A stretch of 25,882 nt of DNA from a virus. The position numbers and the translations under genes are program-made. The stretch lies in IMG/VR virus record IMGVR_UViG_3300042914_000213, positions 1 through 25,882 of that record, one strand, 5' to 3'. The notes under the pieces were generated by a model. It saw only the letters and a program-made list of their open reading frames with translations, was not told where the DNA came from and did no database searches. Each line of letters opens with the position of its first letter. Position 1 is the stretch's first letter. Shown here one piece after another: positions 14,398 to 22,003 of this stretch.

Positions 14398-15108
14398 TTA
14401 TTGCCTCATCCAATTATCAGAACCTGCGTTTACATTCGTCCAAGTATTCGATCCAGCAGAAACTGGTGTCCATGTATCGCTACTTGTTCCTACATTCGTC
14501 CAGTCGTTGCTACCTGCGCTCTGCTCAGTCCAATTAGTCTCTTCAGGAGTTAAATCTGACCACTCCTCACCAATAATCTGACCATTCGCACTAATTATTG
14601 CCAGAGCATTAACATAACCAACACCAGCAAATATCGCATTAGCATTACAAGTTACTGTTGCCAGAGCGTTAATACTTGCATTACCCTGATAAACAACACC
14701 ACCGTTAGCTACAACTGTCGCAGTTCCAGTAATCGATCCAACAGCAAGTCGAATCCTAATTCCTGTCGCTGTAACCGTTGCTGTACTACTTACCGCAGCG
14801 TTGCCAAATTGTACTCTTGTTGCATTAGCTGTAACAGTAGCCGTTGCGTTTATTGCAGCTACGCCGCTAAATATCGCTACACCAGCCGCTGTTACAGTAG
14901 CATTGCCAAATACCGTAGCAGTGCCAAAATTTAACCTACCACCGTTTGCCGATACCGTAGCAGCACAGTTAATTGAACCTGCCGCCATCCTTTGCCGTGT
15001 ACCAGCAGCAGATACCGTTGCCAGAGCATTTATACTCGCAGCACCGAATAACGTCGATCCACCTAATGACGCATATGGAGACTGAGCATAAGTGCTAATC
15101 CCAAACAT
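14398..15108 (-). CDS. tandem-repeat virion protein: eight 20-residue repeats plus Trp-ladder tail
   Basis: The 236 residues have three zones. Residues 1-19 form an N-terminal cap (MFGISTYAQSPYASLGGST). Residues 20-179 are eight contiguous repeats of exactly 20 residues without insertions, consensus x-x-G-x-A-S-I-N-A-x-A-T-V-x-A-N-G-x-x-I, alternating small and beta-branched residues as in a beta-solenoid or stacked beta-hairpins. Residues 180-236 carry Trp at 183, 193, 203, 213, 223 and 233, exactly every ten residues, in alternating WT-x-x-SAGSN and WTNV-type units. It lies among tail-fibre genes and overlaps or abuts its neighbours, so it is likely a fibre, decoration or receptor-contact protein. 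No family function is known to me. Confidence 0.75.
   Translation of the reverse strand: MFGISTYAQSPYASLGGSTLFGAASINALATVSAAGTRQRMAAGSINCAATVSANGGRLNFGTATVFGNATVTAAGVAIFSGVAAINATATVTANATRVQFGNAAVSSTATVTATGIRIRLAVGSITGTATVVANGGVVYQGNASINALATVTCNANAIFAGVGYVNALAIISANGQIIGEEWSDLTPEETNWTEQSAGSNDWTNVGTSSDTWTPVSAGSNTWTNVNAGSDNWMRQ
14401..14562 (-). repeat. Trp-ladder repeats (10 residues, 30 bp)
   Basis: This encodes residues 183-236 of the repeat protein. Six tryptophans fall exactly ten residues apart. The units alternate between two types (WTxxSAGSN and WTNVxxxSD), so the true period is about 20 residues (60 bp). It is visible in the DNA as recurring plus-strand ACATTCGTCCA at 14431-14441 and 14492-14502. 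Confidence 0.8.
14572..15051 (-). repeat. eight 20-residue (60-bp) repeats
   Basis: This encodes residues 20-179 of the repeat protein. Units begin LFGAASINALATVSAAGTRQ, then RMAAGSINCAATVSANGGRL, and so on to FAGVGYVNALAIISANGQII. Every unit is exactly 20 residues. The DNA copies are diverged, so this is an old duplication array under protein-level constraint, not a fresh expansion. Confidence 0.88.
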
Positions 15109-15609
15109 TTAGACAATCGTCCAGTTTGCGCCAGAAGGCACAGTAACCGTCACCCCGTTAGCAACCGTTGTATTCTTGCCGCTAATGCCCTCATAGCCGC
15201 TTGGGAACGTCATAGACGTACTTACAATCTGGTTGGTCAGCAAAATGCCATTAGAGGCCGCTAAATGCAGCGCATAAGCCACATTATCAGCATCCTCATG
15301 GACAGACTTATCAGATGGATACGTTACAAATACGTCCTTGCTATTAGCCGCAAAGTTAATCGCAGCCGTAGTGCCAGAGCTATTTGAGAGGATCGTATTA
15401 CGAGCTAATGTCGTACCAGAAGCCGTATAAGTTCCGATACCGACTTCCCATGTACCAGCAGTAGAATCAACAATAGCGTAATAGGTGGTATTACCATTAC
15501 CTATATCCGCAAATGAGCGAAAGCCAATAGAAGCGCCAGCTAACGTCAATGTACCTGTACCGGATGTCGTACTGGTCTCTTTTATCCTATCTTTAACGAC
15601 CAGAGGCAT
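15109..15609 (-). CDS. small virion structural protein
   Basis: This 166-residue protein starts MPLVVKDRIKETSTTSGTGT, followed by LTLAGASIGFRSFADIGNGN and TTYYAIVDSTAGTWEVGIGT, a domain repeated in many phage tail-appendage proteins and fibre N-termini. KDVFVTYPSDKS closes the domain. A 50-residue beta-rich tail follows (GYEGISGKNTTVANGVTVTV). Likely attaches appendages to the tail or is itself a short fibre base. It has a good AGGGG site before ATG and abuts the repeat-protein gene without spacing. Confidence 0.7.
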   Translation of the reverse strand: MPLVVKDRIKETSTTSGTGTLTLAGASIGFRSFADIGNGNTTYYAIVDSTAGTWEVGIGTYTASGTTLARNTILSNSSGTTAAINFAANSKDVFVTYPSDKSVHEDADNVAYALHLAASNGILLTNQIVSTSMTFPSGYEGISGKNTTVANGVTVTVPSGANWTIV

Positions 15610-15619
15610 TTTCTACCCC

Positions 15620-16006
15620 TTATGCCAGAGTTACGCTCAAGCTGCCGACAGCAATCTTAAAGATATCTCCTGAGTCAATCGTCTTAGACGCATCCAGAGC
15701 CGTGTGATATAGCAGGTTGCCACCAGTCAACGAATCCTCAATGCCGATCCAACCTACGGTTCCCCATGATCCTGTGGCTTGCGGGAACTCAATCGCAGCA
15801 CTGTTGGTACTAACACCATTACTAGGAGCGCCAAAAGTAACAGCCTGACGAGCATAAGATCCACCAGAAACCTCAGTTCCTGTATCAGCATCAGTCGGAT
15901 CAGACGTATACAGGCCGACATAAACCGTTGTAGGACTCGTATAGCTCGTATTCCGCAAGGTAGCGTTAATCAGAGCGTTTTCCAGATAGTTCGACATTTC
16001 TGCCAT
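15620..16006 (-). CDS. virion/tail structural protein of the MSNYLEN type
   Basis: The 128 residues resemble a common phage structural family: MSNYLENALINATLRNTSY, then TTVYVGLYTSDPTDADTGTE, SYARQAVTFGAPS, IEFPQATGSWGTVGWIGIED and a C-terminal IDSGDIFKIAVGSLSV. The predicted fold is all-beta. A GAGGTG Shine-Dalgarno precedes the start. The in-frame Met at residue 4 begins the usual family start, so translation could also begin there. Probably a minor tail or appendage-connecting protein. Confidence 0.65.
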   Translation of the reverse strand: MAEMSNYLENALINATLRNTSYTSPTTVYVGLYTSDPTDADTGTEVSGGSYARQAVTFGAPSNGVSTNSAAIEFPQATGSWGTVGWIGIEDSLTGGNLLYHTALDASKTIDSGDIFKIAVGSLSVTLA

Positions 16007-16010
16007 GATT

Positions 16011-16631
16011 TCACCTCACGTTATAAGACATTGCCATAGGCTGACCACTGTACTCACTAGACTGGTCAGCACTAGAAATAGACGCTATCGCCCGGTCATA
16101 CAGAGAAGCCCAGACCTGCAATCTTGCATCGTTCATCAGGTACGGTTCAGCCTCAGCCAAAGCCGCATACAGCAGGGCATCCGGGCAGTTAGCCAAGAAG
16201 ACATTGCTTGTGTTGGAGTCACTCAGAAGCGGAGGCTTTGCGTAGTACAGCATCTGAGCCGTGTACGCAGTATCAGGAATAGGTGCAAACTGAATCTCTG
16301 AAGCCAGAACCGTGTAAGTCCGTGGGATACCAGACTCAGTAGCCCGTGTGCTTTGGTAGAAGCTATTAGGAGCCTCGTAGGAGACAGAGCTGATCGGGGT
16401 AGTCTTGAAGTGAATATCTCGCATCTCTAGGAAGTCTGTAGGTAGACCAACCGTAGAATCACCGCCCGTAGTATCAGCGGTAGCTACCACCAGCATCTGA
16501 CGGATTCTCAGGTCTCGACGCAGACGCTCCTCAGCCAGCCGGATAAAGTCAGGGATAACTGAGTTCAGGTCACTACGAGCTAGGTAGTTCGCTATCGTAG
16601 TCTTTAGGTCACTGTAGCTCGTAAATGCCAT
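16011..16631 (-). CDS. head-tail adaptor protein (SU10/P22 gp4-like)
   Basis: This 206-residue, mostly helical protein begins with SYSDLKTTIANYLARSDLNS and IPDFIRLAEERLRRDLRIRQ, the characteristic adaptor N-terminus. A beta insert (VGLPTDFLEMRDI; PRTYTVLASEIQFAPIPD) and C-terminal helices (ALLYAALAEAEPYLMNDARL) follow. In SU10-like and P22-like podoviruses such proteins form a dodecameric ring under the portal. Separation from the portal by the capsid genes and a glycosyltransferase is compatible with this. Confidence is high for adaptor, lower for the exact subfamily. Confidence 0.78.
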   Translation of the reverse strand: MAFTSYSDLKTTIANYLARSDLNSVIPDFIRLAEERLRRDLRIRQMLVVATADTTGGDSTVGLPTDFLEMRDIHFKTTPISSVSYEAPNSFYQSTRATESGIPRTYTVLASEIQFAPIPDTAYTAQMLYYAKPPLLSDSNTSNVFLANCPDALLYAALAEAEPYLMNDARLQVWASLYDRAIASISSADQSSEYSGQPMAMSYNVR

Positions 16632-16633
16632 GT

Positions 16634-17314
16634 TTATTTCCCGTTATTGTGCGCCTCTATAGCGCCTTCCTCTACATCTTCCCATCGATACTCGTAAGTC
16701 CCAATGTGCCCAATATGCTTGGATAGGCTGTGATCTACATAGGTCTGAAAGCCCGCATCCAAGGCCTTGATGCAAAAATGCACATCCTCGCCAATAATGC
16801 CCTTAGACCCCCAACCCACATCAAACCAAGGCTTAGGAACCTTCTCAAACACTTCCTTGCGAATCATCACCACACCAAAACCAACCGCTGTGACAGGCTC
16901 TATACCCTCCCTGCCCATCGAATCTACCTTGTGCCAAGCGTGACGAATAATCTTACCCTCGTCATCCTTCTCAATCTCAAGGTTTAACGCAGTCGGTAGC
17001 GTAGGCTTACGTCTAGTTACCGCATTGACACCAACAATCGGAACCTCACGGCTTAGCAAAATGTCAATCGTGTCAGCCGGGAACCTCATGTCTGAGTCAA
17101 TAAACAGAACCGCATCACATCCTTCAGCCAGAGCAGCATCTACTAGCTTCTCTCTCTGATCGAATATCAGCGTTCCTGCCATCGTATAGAGCTTTAGCCC
17201 GTTGCCATCTTTGGAACACCTGTGCTTAGAATCCCTGCCAACCATCTTGGCAAAGTCAAAAGCAAATGCAGTGTGAACCTCGTCCCTAGCTGGTACACAA
17301 ACTCCTACGTTCAT
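16634..17314 (-). CDS. GT-A-fold glycosyltransferase among the head/tail genes
   Basis: The 226 residues show an N-terminal nucleotide-binding start (NVGVCVPARDEVH), a Q-R-x-K-L-V-D-A-A-L helix, and the metal-binding D73-S-D75 in AVLFIDSDMRFP. A downstream acceptor region (AVGFGVVMIRKEVF) and IIGEDVHFCIKALDAGF, with the E-D-x-x-x catalytic-type motif, follow. The layout is that of a small inverting GT2-like enzyme transferring sugar from a nucleotide donor. It is locked between structural genes, with its ATG overlapping the previous stop (TGATG) and the adaptor starting three bases later. That argues for late expression and possible glycosylation of virion proteins. Donor and acceptor are unknown. 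Confidence 0.82.
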   Translation of the reverse strand: MNVGVCVPARDEVHTAFAFDFAKMVGRDSKHRCSKDGNGLKLYTMAGTLIFDQREKLVDAALAEGCDAVLFIDSDMRFPADTIDILLSREVPIVGVNAVTRRKPTLPTALNLEIEKDDEGKIIRHAWHKVDSMGREGIEPVTAVGFGVVMIRKEVFEKVPKPWFDVGWGSKGIIGEDVHFCIKALDAGFQTYVDHSLSKHIGHIGTYEYRWEDVEEGAIEAHNNGK

Positions 17315-17622
17315 CAGTTCCCCTTAGAGATAGTGCCACGATAAGTTTTCCAAACCGCATTATCGGGATTATTAAGCCAACTAGCAAACGCTGCGTCATC
17401 CACAATACTAAAGCCCTTCATGATGCCAATCTTGTTCAAGTCATCAATGACCGTGAACGGGATTCTGGCTACATGATGAAGCTCGTTAAGATGCCCAGTC
17501 CTCTGCTTGTCAAACTCTAATTGAGCCTTGTTAGCCTCAATGATCTCCGATACATCCTGTTTAGTCTCGATGACGATACCGCCATCACCATCTGCGTGTA
17601 CTGCTGTATCTCTAAAGTCCAT
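17314..17622 (-). CDS. small hypothetical protein downstream of the major capsid gene
   Basis: The 102 residues are acidic and helical in the middle (SEIIEANKAQLEFDKQRTGH), followed by VARIPFTVIDDLNKIGIMKG and a Trp-containing end (FASWLNNPDNAVWKTYRGT). Similar small genes occur beside capsid genes in SU10-like genomes, but I know no established role. It starts just after the hairpin at 17636-17661, with GAGG four bases before ATG. It may be a minor head protein. Confidence 0.65.
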   Translation of the reverse strand: MDFRDTAVHADGDGGIVIETKQDVSEIIEANKAQLEFDKQRTGHLNELHHVARIPFTVIDDLNKIGIMKGFSIVDDAAFASWLNNPDNAVWKTYRGTISKGN

Positions 17623-17635
17623 AAATCCTCATAAC

Positions 17636-17661
17636 TCCCCCAGACCCTAAGGCCCGGGGGA
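17636..17661 (-). promoter_or_regulatory. 11-bp RNA hairpin after the capsid gene (attenuator or mRNA-end element)
   Basis: On the plus strand the arms are TCCCCCAGACC and GGCCCGGGGGA around a CTAA loop. In minus-strand RNA all 11 positions pair (nine Watson-Crick, two G-U) with a UUAG tetraloop. In plus-strand RNA the same two positions would be A-C mismatches, so the element is built for the minus strand. It lies in the 53-base gap between the capsid stop and the next start. No U-tract follows, so it is not a standard intrinsic terminator. It may protect the 3' end of capsid mRNA or lower downstream transcription. Confidence 0.7.
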
Positions 17662-17675
17662 TATACAAAACTCCG

Positions 17676-18620
17676 TTACAGAGCCATGTTCAGGTCAGCC
17701 ACGATGCCATGAGCAGCCTCGTTTTTGACCTCGAGCGTGCACTCGACCAAGATTTGAGTCTTGTCAGCATCGCCAGCCTTAGCCAGTTCGTTCGTCTGGA
17801 ACGGACGCAGGTAAGCAATAGCTGCATACTCAGGATCAAGGATCAGAGCATCACGGGTACGCATGAAGCGGTTAGGAACCACCGACATATTGCCGAAGTC
17901 GCTGACGTAGATGTCAGCAGCGCCGATAATCGTCGAAGGAGCAGCACCAGTCACGTTGAAACGAGTCTCAGCGATACCAGTGAACGAAGACACCTTCTGC
18001 TTACCAGTTGCGCCAACCATCAGCACTTTAGGCGAGCCACCGGAAACGAACACCTCAGCCACAACTTCTTTCAGCAGGGCTTCAGTGAAGGTACGGGTGT
18101 TACCGTCAGTACGGGTAGAAACACCGATAGTCGTAGGATCGCCACCGTTGGTTTGAGCCGACGAGTTGGTTTTGATCCAAGACAGCAGCGAACCCATCTT
18201 ACGAGCGTTAGAACCGTCACCAGCCGAACGACCTTGGTTCGACAGCAGGATGGTTTCCAGATCGCGTTTGATCTCTTGCGAAGCCTTAGCCAACTGATAA
18301 GCCTTTTCAGACTTACGACCAGCCTTGTTCACTGTGTCCAGAGTGCCAGAGACCTTGATAGTCTTTTGCAGGATCTGGGTGTAGTTACCAAGACGAACAG
18401 TCGGAGACAGGGTAGCGTCCGAAGCATCAGCACCTTCAACAGCAGCGTTAGCGGTAGTAGCGGCTGCAAGGGTGTCGGTCTGCCACTCGTGGTAAACAGC
18501 CGTAGCTTTCGTCTTGCCAATCGAAGACATGAAAGGAGTCTCGGTTGGGCTGATGTCATAGATAACATCGGTAAGGTCTTCACGCTGACCAATAGCGGTA
18601 TGGGCGGTATAAGTTGCCAT
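17676..18620 (-). CDS. major capsid protein, SU10-type HK97 fold
   Basis: The 314 residues match the SU10-type capsid family: N-terminal REDLTDVIYDISPTETPFMS, then KATAVYHEWQTDTL, NYTQILQKTIKVSGTLD, the ELA-like helix EKAYQLAKASQEIKRDLETI, and C-terminal FGNMSVVPNRFMRTRDALIL, DPEYAAIAYLRPF and LECTLEVKNEAAHGIV-like strands. Many copies assemble the shell. Codon use differs from neighbours (CTG, AAC, TTC, GAC, GCT favoured), as expected for the most highly expressed gene. That bias also empties the antisense strand of stops. The gene is preceded by the scaffold gene at 11 bases and followed by the strong hairpin. Confidence 0.9.
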   Translation of the reverse strand: MATYTAHTAIGQREDLTDVIYDISPTETPFMSSIGKTKATAVYHEWQTDTLAAATTANAAVEGADASDATLSPTVRLGNYTQILQKTIKVSGTLDTVNKAGRKSEKAYQLAKASQEIKRDLETILLSNQGRSAGDGSNARKMGSLLSWIKTNSSAQTNGGDPTTIGVSTRTDGNTRTFTEALLKEVVAEVFVSGGSPKVLMVGATGKQKVSSFTGIAETRFNVTGAAPSTIIGAADIYVSDFGNMSVVPNRFMRTRDALILDPEYAAIAYLRPFQTNELAKAGDADKTQILVECTLEVKNEAAHGIVADLNMAL

Positions 18621-18631
18621 GATTACATTCC

Positions 18632-19612
18632 TTATAAGAATCGTTCAAATACACTTGCGGCATCAGCCACCCTCCCGGACGACTTAGCTCGCGCTTTAAG
18701 TTTCCTCAGTTCCTCGCTATTACTGTCTCTTGGCTTTGATACTCCGGGCTTAATCGCCTTGGGAGCCTCAGAAACCTTCTTATTAACAGCAGGTTTGCTC
18801 GACTGTAACTTGTCGTATTGCATAGCCTTATACAGCGTCAGAACTGCACGGGAATCAAACACATTCGTCAATTCCTCGTCAGAGAACCCCATCTGCCTAC
18901 CAAAATTGCGAATATCCTTGCGGATAGTCTCGCTTTTTTCTGGATCAGCAAAGGCGGGAATCGCAGCAGCCAGCTTCTCGGACTCAGCAGAAATTACCTG
19001 CCTCATCTGTTGTTGCCGGTCATATTCCTGCTGTTGAGCTATACGCTCACGTTCAGCACGAACCTGCGCTAACTGTTTCTCCTTCTGAGACATCTCGGCT
19101 ACTTTGACAGCGTAACCAATAGGATCAGTCTCTTTCAGATAATCCAGATTCTCCGTTTCCTGCGGCTGGTTCAACATCTGCTCGATGATCTCCAACCTTT
19201 GCGCGTATTGATCGCGCACAGCCTTAGCCTCTTGAATCGCTTGGCGCTCGGCCTCAACCGCCTTGCGTTCTTCAGCTACAGCTTGCGATTTCTTGGTGTA
19301 ATCAGTGCCAAGTTGATAAGACTTGATGAGATCATCTAGGGTTACCTCCCGTTCTTCACCAGCGGCTTTGACACGGAATTTCTGAGGCTCCTCTGACTCA
19401 TCCTCGCTATCTTCTTGTTCTACCTCCGGCTCATCTGAATATTCCTCAGACTCATCGGATTCGGCATCGCTATCGTTGGCCTCTGCTTGGAGTTCCGGTT
19501 GTTCCTGTTCGGAGCCTTCATCCCCACCCATCAGACCCAAGATAGCGCTTGCTGCACTATTCACATTTAACTCACCACTACCCTCAGGTGTCGTGTTTTG
19601 AGTATCGCTCAT
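18632..19612 (-). CDS. capsid scaffolding protein
   Basis: The 326 residues are strongly acidic over about 25-80 (runs of Glu, Asp and Ser such as DAESDESEEYSDEPEVEQED). A strand/helix module follows (KFRVKAAGEEREVTLDDLIK), then long coiled coil at about 105-215 (VAEERKAVEAERQAIQEAK) and a basic C-terminus (APKAIKPGVSKPR; LRKLKARAKSSGRV) ending in VFERFL. Acidic/helical with a basic C-terminal coat-binding tail, immediately before the capsid gene, is the standard scaffold arrangement. No protease motif is visible, so removal may be by exit or by host/other protease. Confidence 0.85.
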   Translation of the reverse strand: MSDTQNTTPEGSGELNVNSAASAILGLMGGDEGSEQEQPELQAEANDSDAESDESEEYSDEPEVEQEDSEDESEEPQKFRVKAAGEEREVTLDDLIKSYQLGTDYTKKSQAVAEERKAVEAERQAIQEAKAVRDQYAQRLEIIEQMLNQPQETENLDYLKETDPIGYAVKVAEMSQKEKQLAQVRAERERIAQQQEYDRQQQMRQVISAESEKLAAAIPAFADPEKSETIRKDIRNFGRQMGFSDEELTNVFDSRAVLTLYKAMQYDKLQSSKPAVNKKVSEAPKAIKPGVSKPRDSNSEELRKLKARAKSSGRVADAASVFERFL

Positions 19613-19629
19613 AAGTTTCCTAAATTATA

Positions 19630-19650
19630 TCGGGAACCGCCCGACTCGGG
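19630..19650 (-). promoter_or_regulatory. alternative small hairpins ahead of the scaffold gene
   Basis: Three short elements TCGGG (19630-19634), CCCGA (19640-19644) and TCGGG (19646-19650) allow two mutually exclusive hairpins in the 38-base gap before the scaffold gene. One has a 5-bp stem with a 5-base loop. The other is nearly perfect palindromic CCCGA-C-TCGGG. They sit upstream of a minus-strand TATAAT at 19624-19629. They could modulate translation or processing before the scaffold and capsid genes; this is weak evidence. Confidence 0.3.
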
Positions 19651-19881
19651 TTACAAAATCTTTATCCTTCTCTCGTCAATCATCTTCTGAGCAGCAATGC
19701 TTTCGAGATAGGACTCTATCGATTCCAAGACCCGGAGGCGCATATACGCTTGTTCCCTGATCTCAGTATCACCATAATCACTTGTTGTAAACTTGTTAAG
19801 CTCTGTGCCTCGGAGGTCTTCCATCATCTCCTGAAACATAGGCTCTCGTAGCAGGTTAATAGCCCACTGTGCTTTATCCAC
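19651..19881 (-). CDS. small hypothetical protein between portal and scaffold
   Basis: The 76 residues are predicted all-helical (MDKAQWAINLLREPMFQEMM; AYMRLRVLESIESYLESIAA) and charged, ending in Arg/Lys (DERRIKIL). It overlaps the portal stop by eight bases. Small helical proteins occur at this place in several podovirus genomes, but no function is known to me. It could be a minor head-assembly factor. Confidence 0.7.
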   Translation of the reverse strand: MDKAQWAINLLREPMFQEMMEDLRGTELNKFTTSDYGDTEIREQAYMRLRVLESIESYLESIAAQKMIDERRIKIL

Positions 19882-21976
19882 CAGTTAGGCTCCCTAGCTC
19901 TTTAATTGTCTTCAGAACAATCTCAGCCTGTTTGTTACGGGTTTGCTCGTCAGCCAAGTCCATAGCCAGAATCGCTTGTAATTCCTTGACAGCCAACTCA
20001 GCCTCTTTAATCCGAATATCAGCCTGATCCTTCTGGCTCTTCATCTGCATCTCAATGCCCTTGCGGGTGAACTCAGCCTCCAAGGTCTGACGCTCCAAAT
20101 CCAGCTTGGCAGCATCAATCTGGGCCTTGGCCTGTATCTTCTCACGCTCAACCTCAGCCAGCATCTGAGCTACTTCAGCCTGTGCATCAGGGCTAGGAGG
20201 CTGTGGCTGCGACAGCATAGCGTCCTGCTCAGGCGTGATCTCGTTCATGAAGGCATCAGCATCCTTGAACCCTGCCGCCTCGATAAACCGAGCCAATGTG
20301 TTGCGGTACTGACCAACCGTTACTAGCGGGTTAGACGGGCCATACGTCTGAATAATCTGTTCCTGCTTGGCAAGGATCATCTGGAGCATAGCCAACTTCT
20401 GATCCCGGTCACCTGCACCCAAGCCAACATTAATCGAAACATCGTACTCGTTAGCCCATGTGCGAGGATCAAACTGCACATACTTGCCACGCATACGGAC
20501 GATCTTGGGCTTGTCCTGATACTTGCCCAACAGCCGTAATATTCCTTTGAATAGGCTTTTAACGCCAGTTTCTGCAAATATTCTGGCAATCAACTCCAAT
20601 TTGCCAGAGTTCGACTTCATCATCGCAGCAACAGCAGCAGCCGTTACATTCGACAAGACATCTGGATCAAGACCCTGTTGCGCGTCATTAATACCTGTAC
20701 GCTTAGTCTGGATCTCGTCCATGTACTGAAGCATAGGCATAGCCTGACCAAAGGTAGACTGAACCTCAAGCGGAACCAGAGCGTTAGGGCTTTTCAGACG
20801 GACAATGCCACCAGGAGTAGCGTTCAGCAGGTCATCTAGATTCACCTGACCATCAACAGCGCCCACACGGTTATTGTTCGTCAGGTAGAGATTATCGAGA
20901 GACTGACGGGTAATAGTGGACTTGATAAGCTGGATGTCCATAGTTCTGTCGGCCAGCGACTGACCAAAGAACTTGTGCGGAATCGGAATAGGACAAATGC
21001 TGTGGAACGGTACGTAATCACACTCGTCATCCTCTAAGATTTCTGAGCCGCAATAAACAATCCGGCGCAACTCAGCCAGACCATCGCCATCCTCATCGAT
21101 ACGGATATAGCACTCGTACACCTCAACCGTCTGCATAGCAGGATCAAGGCTTTGTGCTTCGTCTGGCTGTTCCCCTTGGTCAAAACGAGCTACTCGCTCA
21201 GGGCTAAACGTCAGATCATCATAAGAAGGCAGCTCATCTACGATGTCTTTGTCGTAGCCCAGTGCAATCAATTCTGACCGCTGCATGAGCTTACGATGAG
21301 CTACAAAGGGAGCATCCTCAATAGTTCTAGCCGCCTTGGAAATCAAGAACTCCTCTGGCGGGACGTTCTCAATCTTTACGCAGCCATACTTCTTAACACG
21401 CTTTACCTCAATCTCGTACACAGGAGCCATAATCGGCTGGCCCATCATATCCATGCCAGCTTCAATGAACTCGACTTCCTGCTCGACAACTTCCAGAGAC
21501 TCATCCGACAGAAGCAAAGCCAACTCATCCTCTGTCAGGTTCTCGTATTCCTCTTTGGTAACTTCCTCGCGCTCGTCCCAATAAGACTTAACTACTCCTA
21601 CCTTCTGAAGCAGGGCATCCTTGAACCAGTTGTGCAGGATCAACAGGCCATCGTTCTCACGATAGAACACCCAGTTACAGTAGTCGGTAGCTTGTTTGGC
21701 AGACTCCTCGTCATTGGCTGACTGAGGCTCAAAGTAGACAATATCCTCTGTTGTCGTAAAGACACGGATAAGTTGTGGCAGCGCAGCATCGATGGCCTCG
21801 GCAACCTCACCAGTAACAATCTGGCTACGGCCTTCTACCTCGTTTCCATAAGGATTACGCAGGTAATAGTCCAGCGCTCTACGACGATCTTCTGTAGTTT
21901 CTGTCTCAATGTAGCCGATTGAGTTATCTATCTCGGCTTCAAGGATGCCTTTAATCTGGCCTTCATCCATCTTCAT
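19874..21976 (-). CDS. portal protein, P22-like
   Basis: The protein has 700 residues, close to P22-type portals (about 725). It starts with a helical N-terminus and the typical RRALDYYLRNPYGNEVEGRS-type motif, then VTGEVAEAIDAALPQLIRVF and QATDYCNWVFYRENDG. A wing region, the crown/stem stretch (GQSLADRTMDIQLIKSTITR; YLTNNNRVGAVDGQVNLDDL) and a C-terminal Ala/Gln/Lys helical barrel (about 600-690) follow. Twelve copies form the DNA channel for packaging and ejection. AAGG lies upstream of the ATG at 21976; an in-frame ATG at 21970 is possible. It directly follows the large terminase, as expected. Confidence 0.9.
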   Translation of the reverse strand: MKMDEGQIKGILEAEIDNSIGYIETETTEDRRRALDYYLRNPYGNEVEGRSQIVTGEVAEAIDAALPQLIRVFTTTEDIVYFEPQSANDEESAKQATDYCNWVFYRENDGLLILHNWFKDALLQKVGVVKSYWDEREEVTKEEYENLTEDELALLLSDESLEVVEQEVEFIEAGMDMMGQPIMAPVYEIEVKRVKKYGCVKIENVPPEEFLISKAARTIEDAPFVAHRKLMQRSELIALGYDKDIVDELPSYDDLTFSPERVARFDQGEQPDEAQSLDPAMQTVEVYECYIRIDEDGDGLAELRRIVYCGSEILEDDECDYVPFHSICPIPIPHKFFGQSLADRTMDIQLIKSTITRQSLDNLYLTNNNRVGAVDGQVNLDDLLNATPGGIVRLKSPNALVPLEVQSTFGQAMPMLQYMDEIQTKRTGINDAQQGLDPDVLSNVTAAAVAAMMKSNSGKLELIARIFAETGVKSLFKGILRLLGKYQDKPKIVRMRGKYVQFDPRTWANEYDVSINVGLGAGDRDQKLAMLQMILAKQEQIIQTYGPSNPLVTVGQYRNTLARFIEAAGFKDADAFMNEITPEQDAMLSQPQPPSPDAQAEVAQMLAEVEREKIQAKAQIDAAKLDLERQTLEAEFTRKGIEMQMKSQKDQADIRIKEAELAVKELQAILAMDLADEQTRNKQAEIVLKTIKELGSLTGG

Positions 21977-22003
21977 AGCAAGCCCTTACAGGAATTTTGC
22001 CTA

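Noticed and set aside
17709-19037. A 442-codon open frame on the plus strand, antisense to the capsid and scaffold genes
   Set aside because: It crosses the gap between two well-identified genes, is Ser/Arg/Leu-rich without a recognisable domain, and is explained by the biased codons of the capsid gene removing antisense stops.
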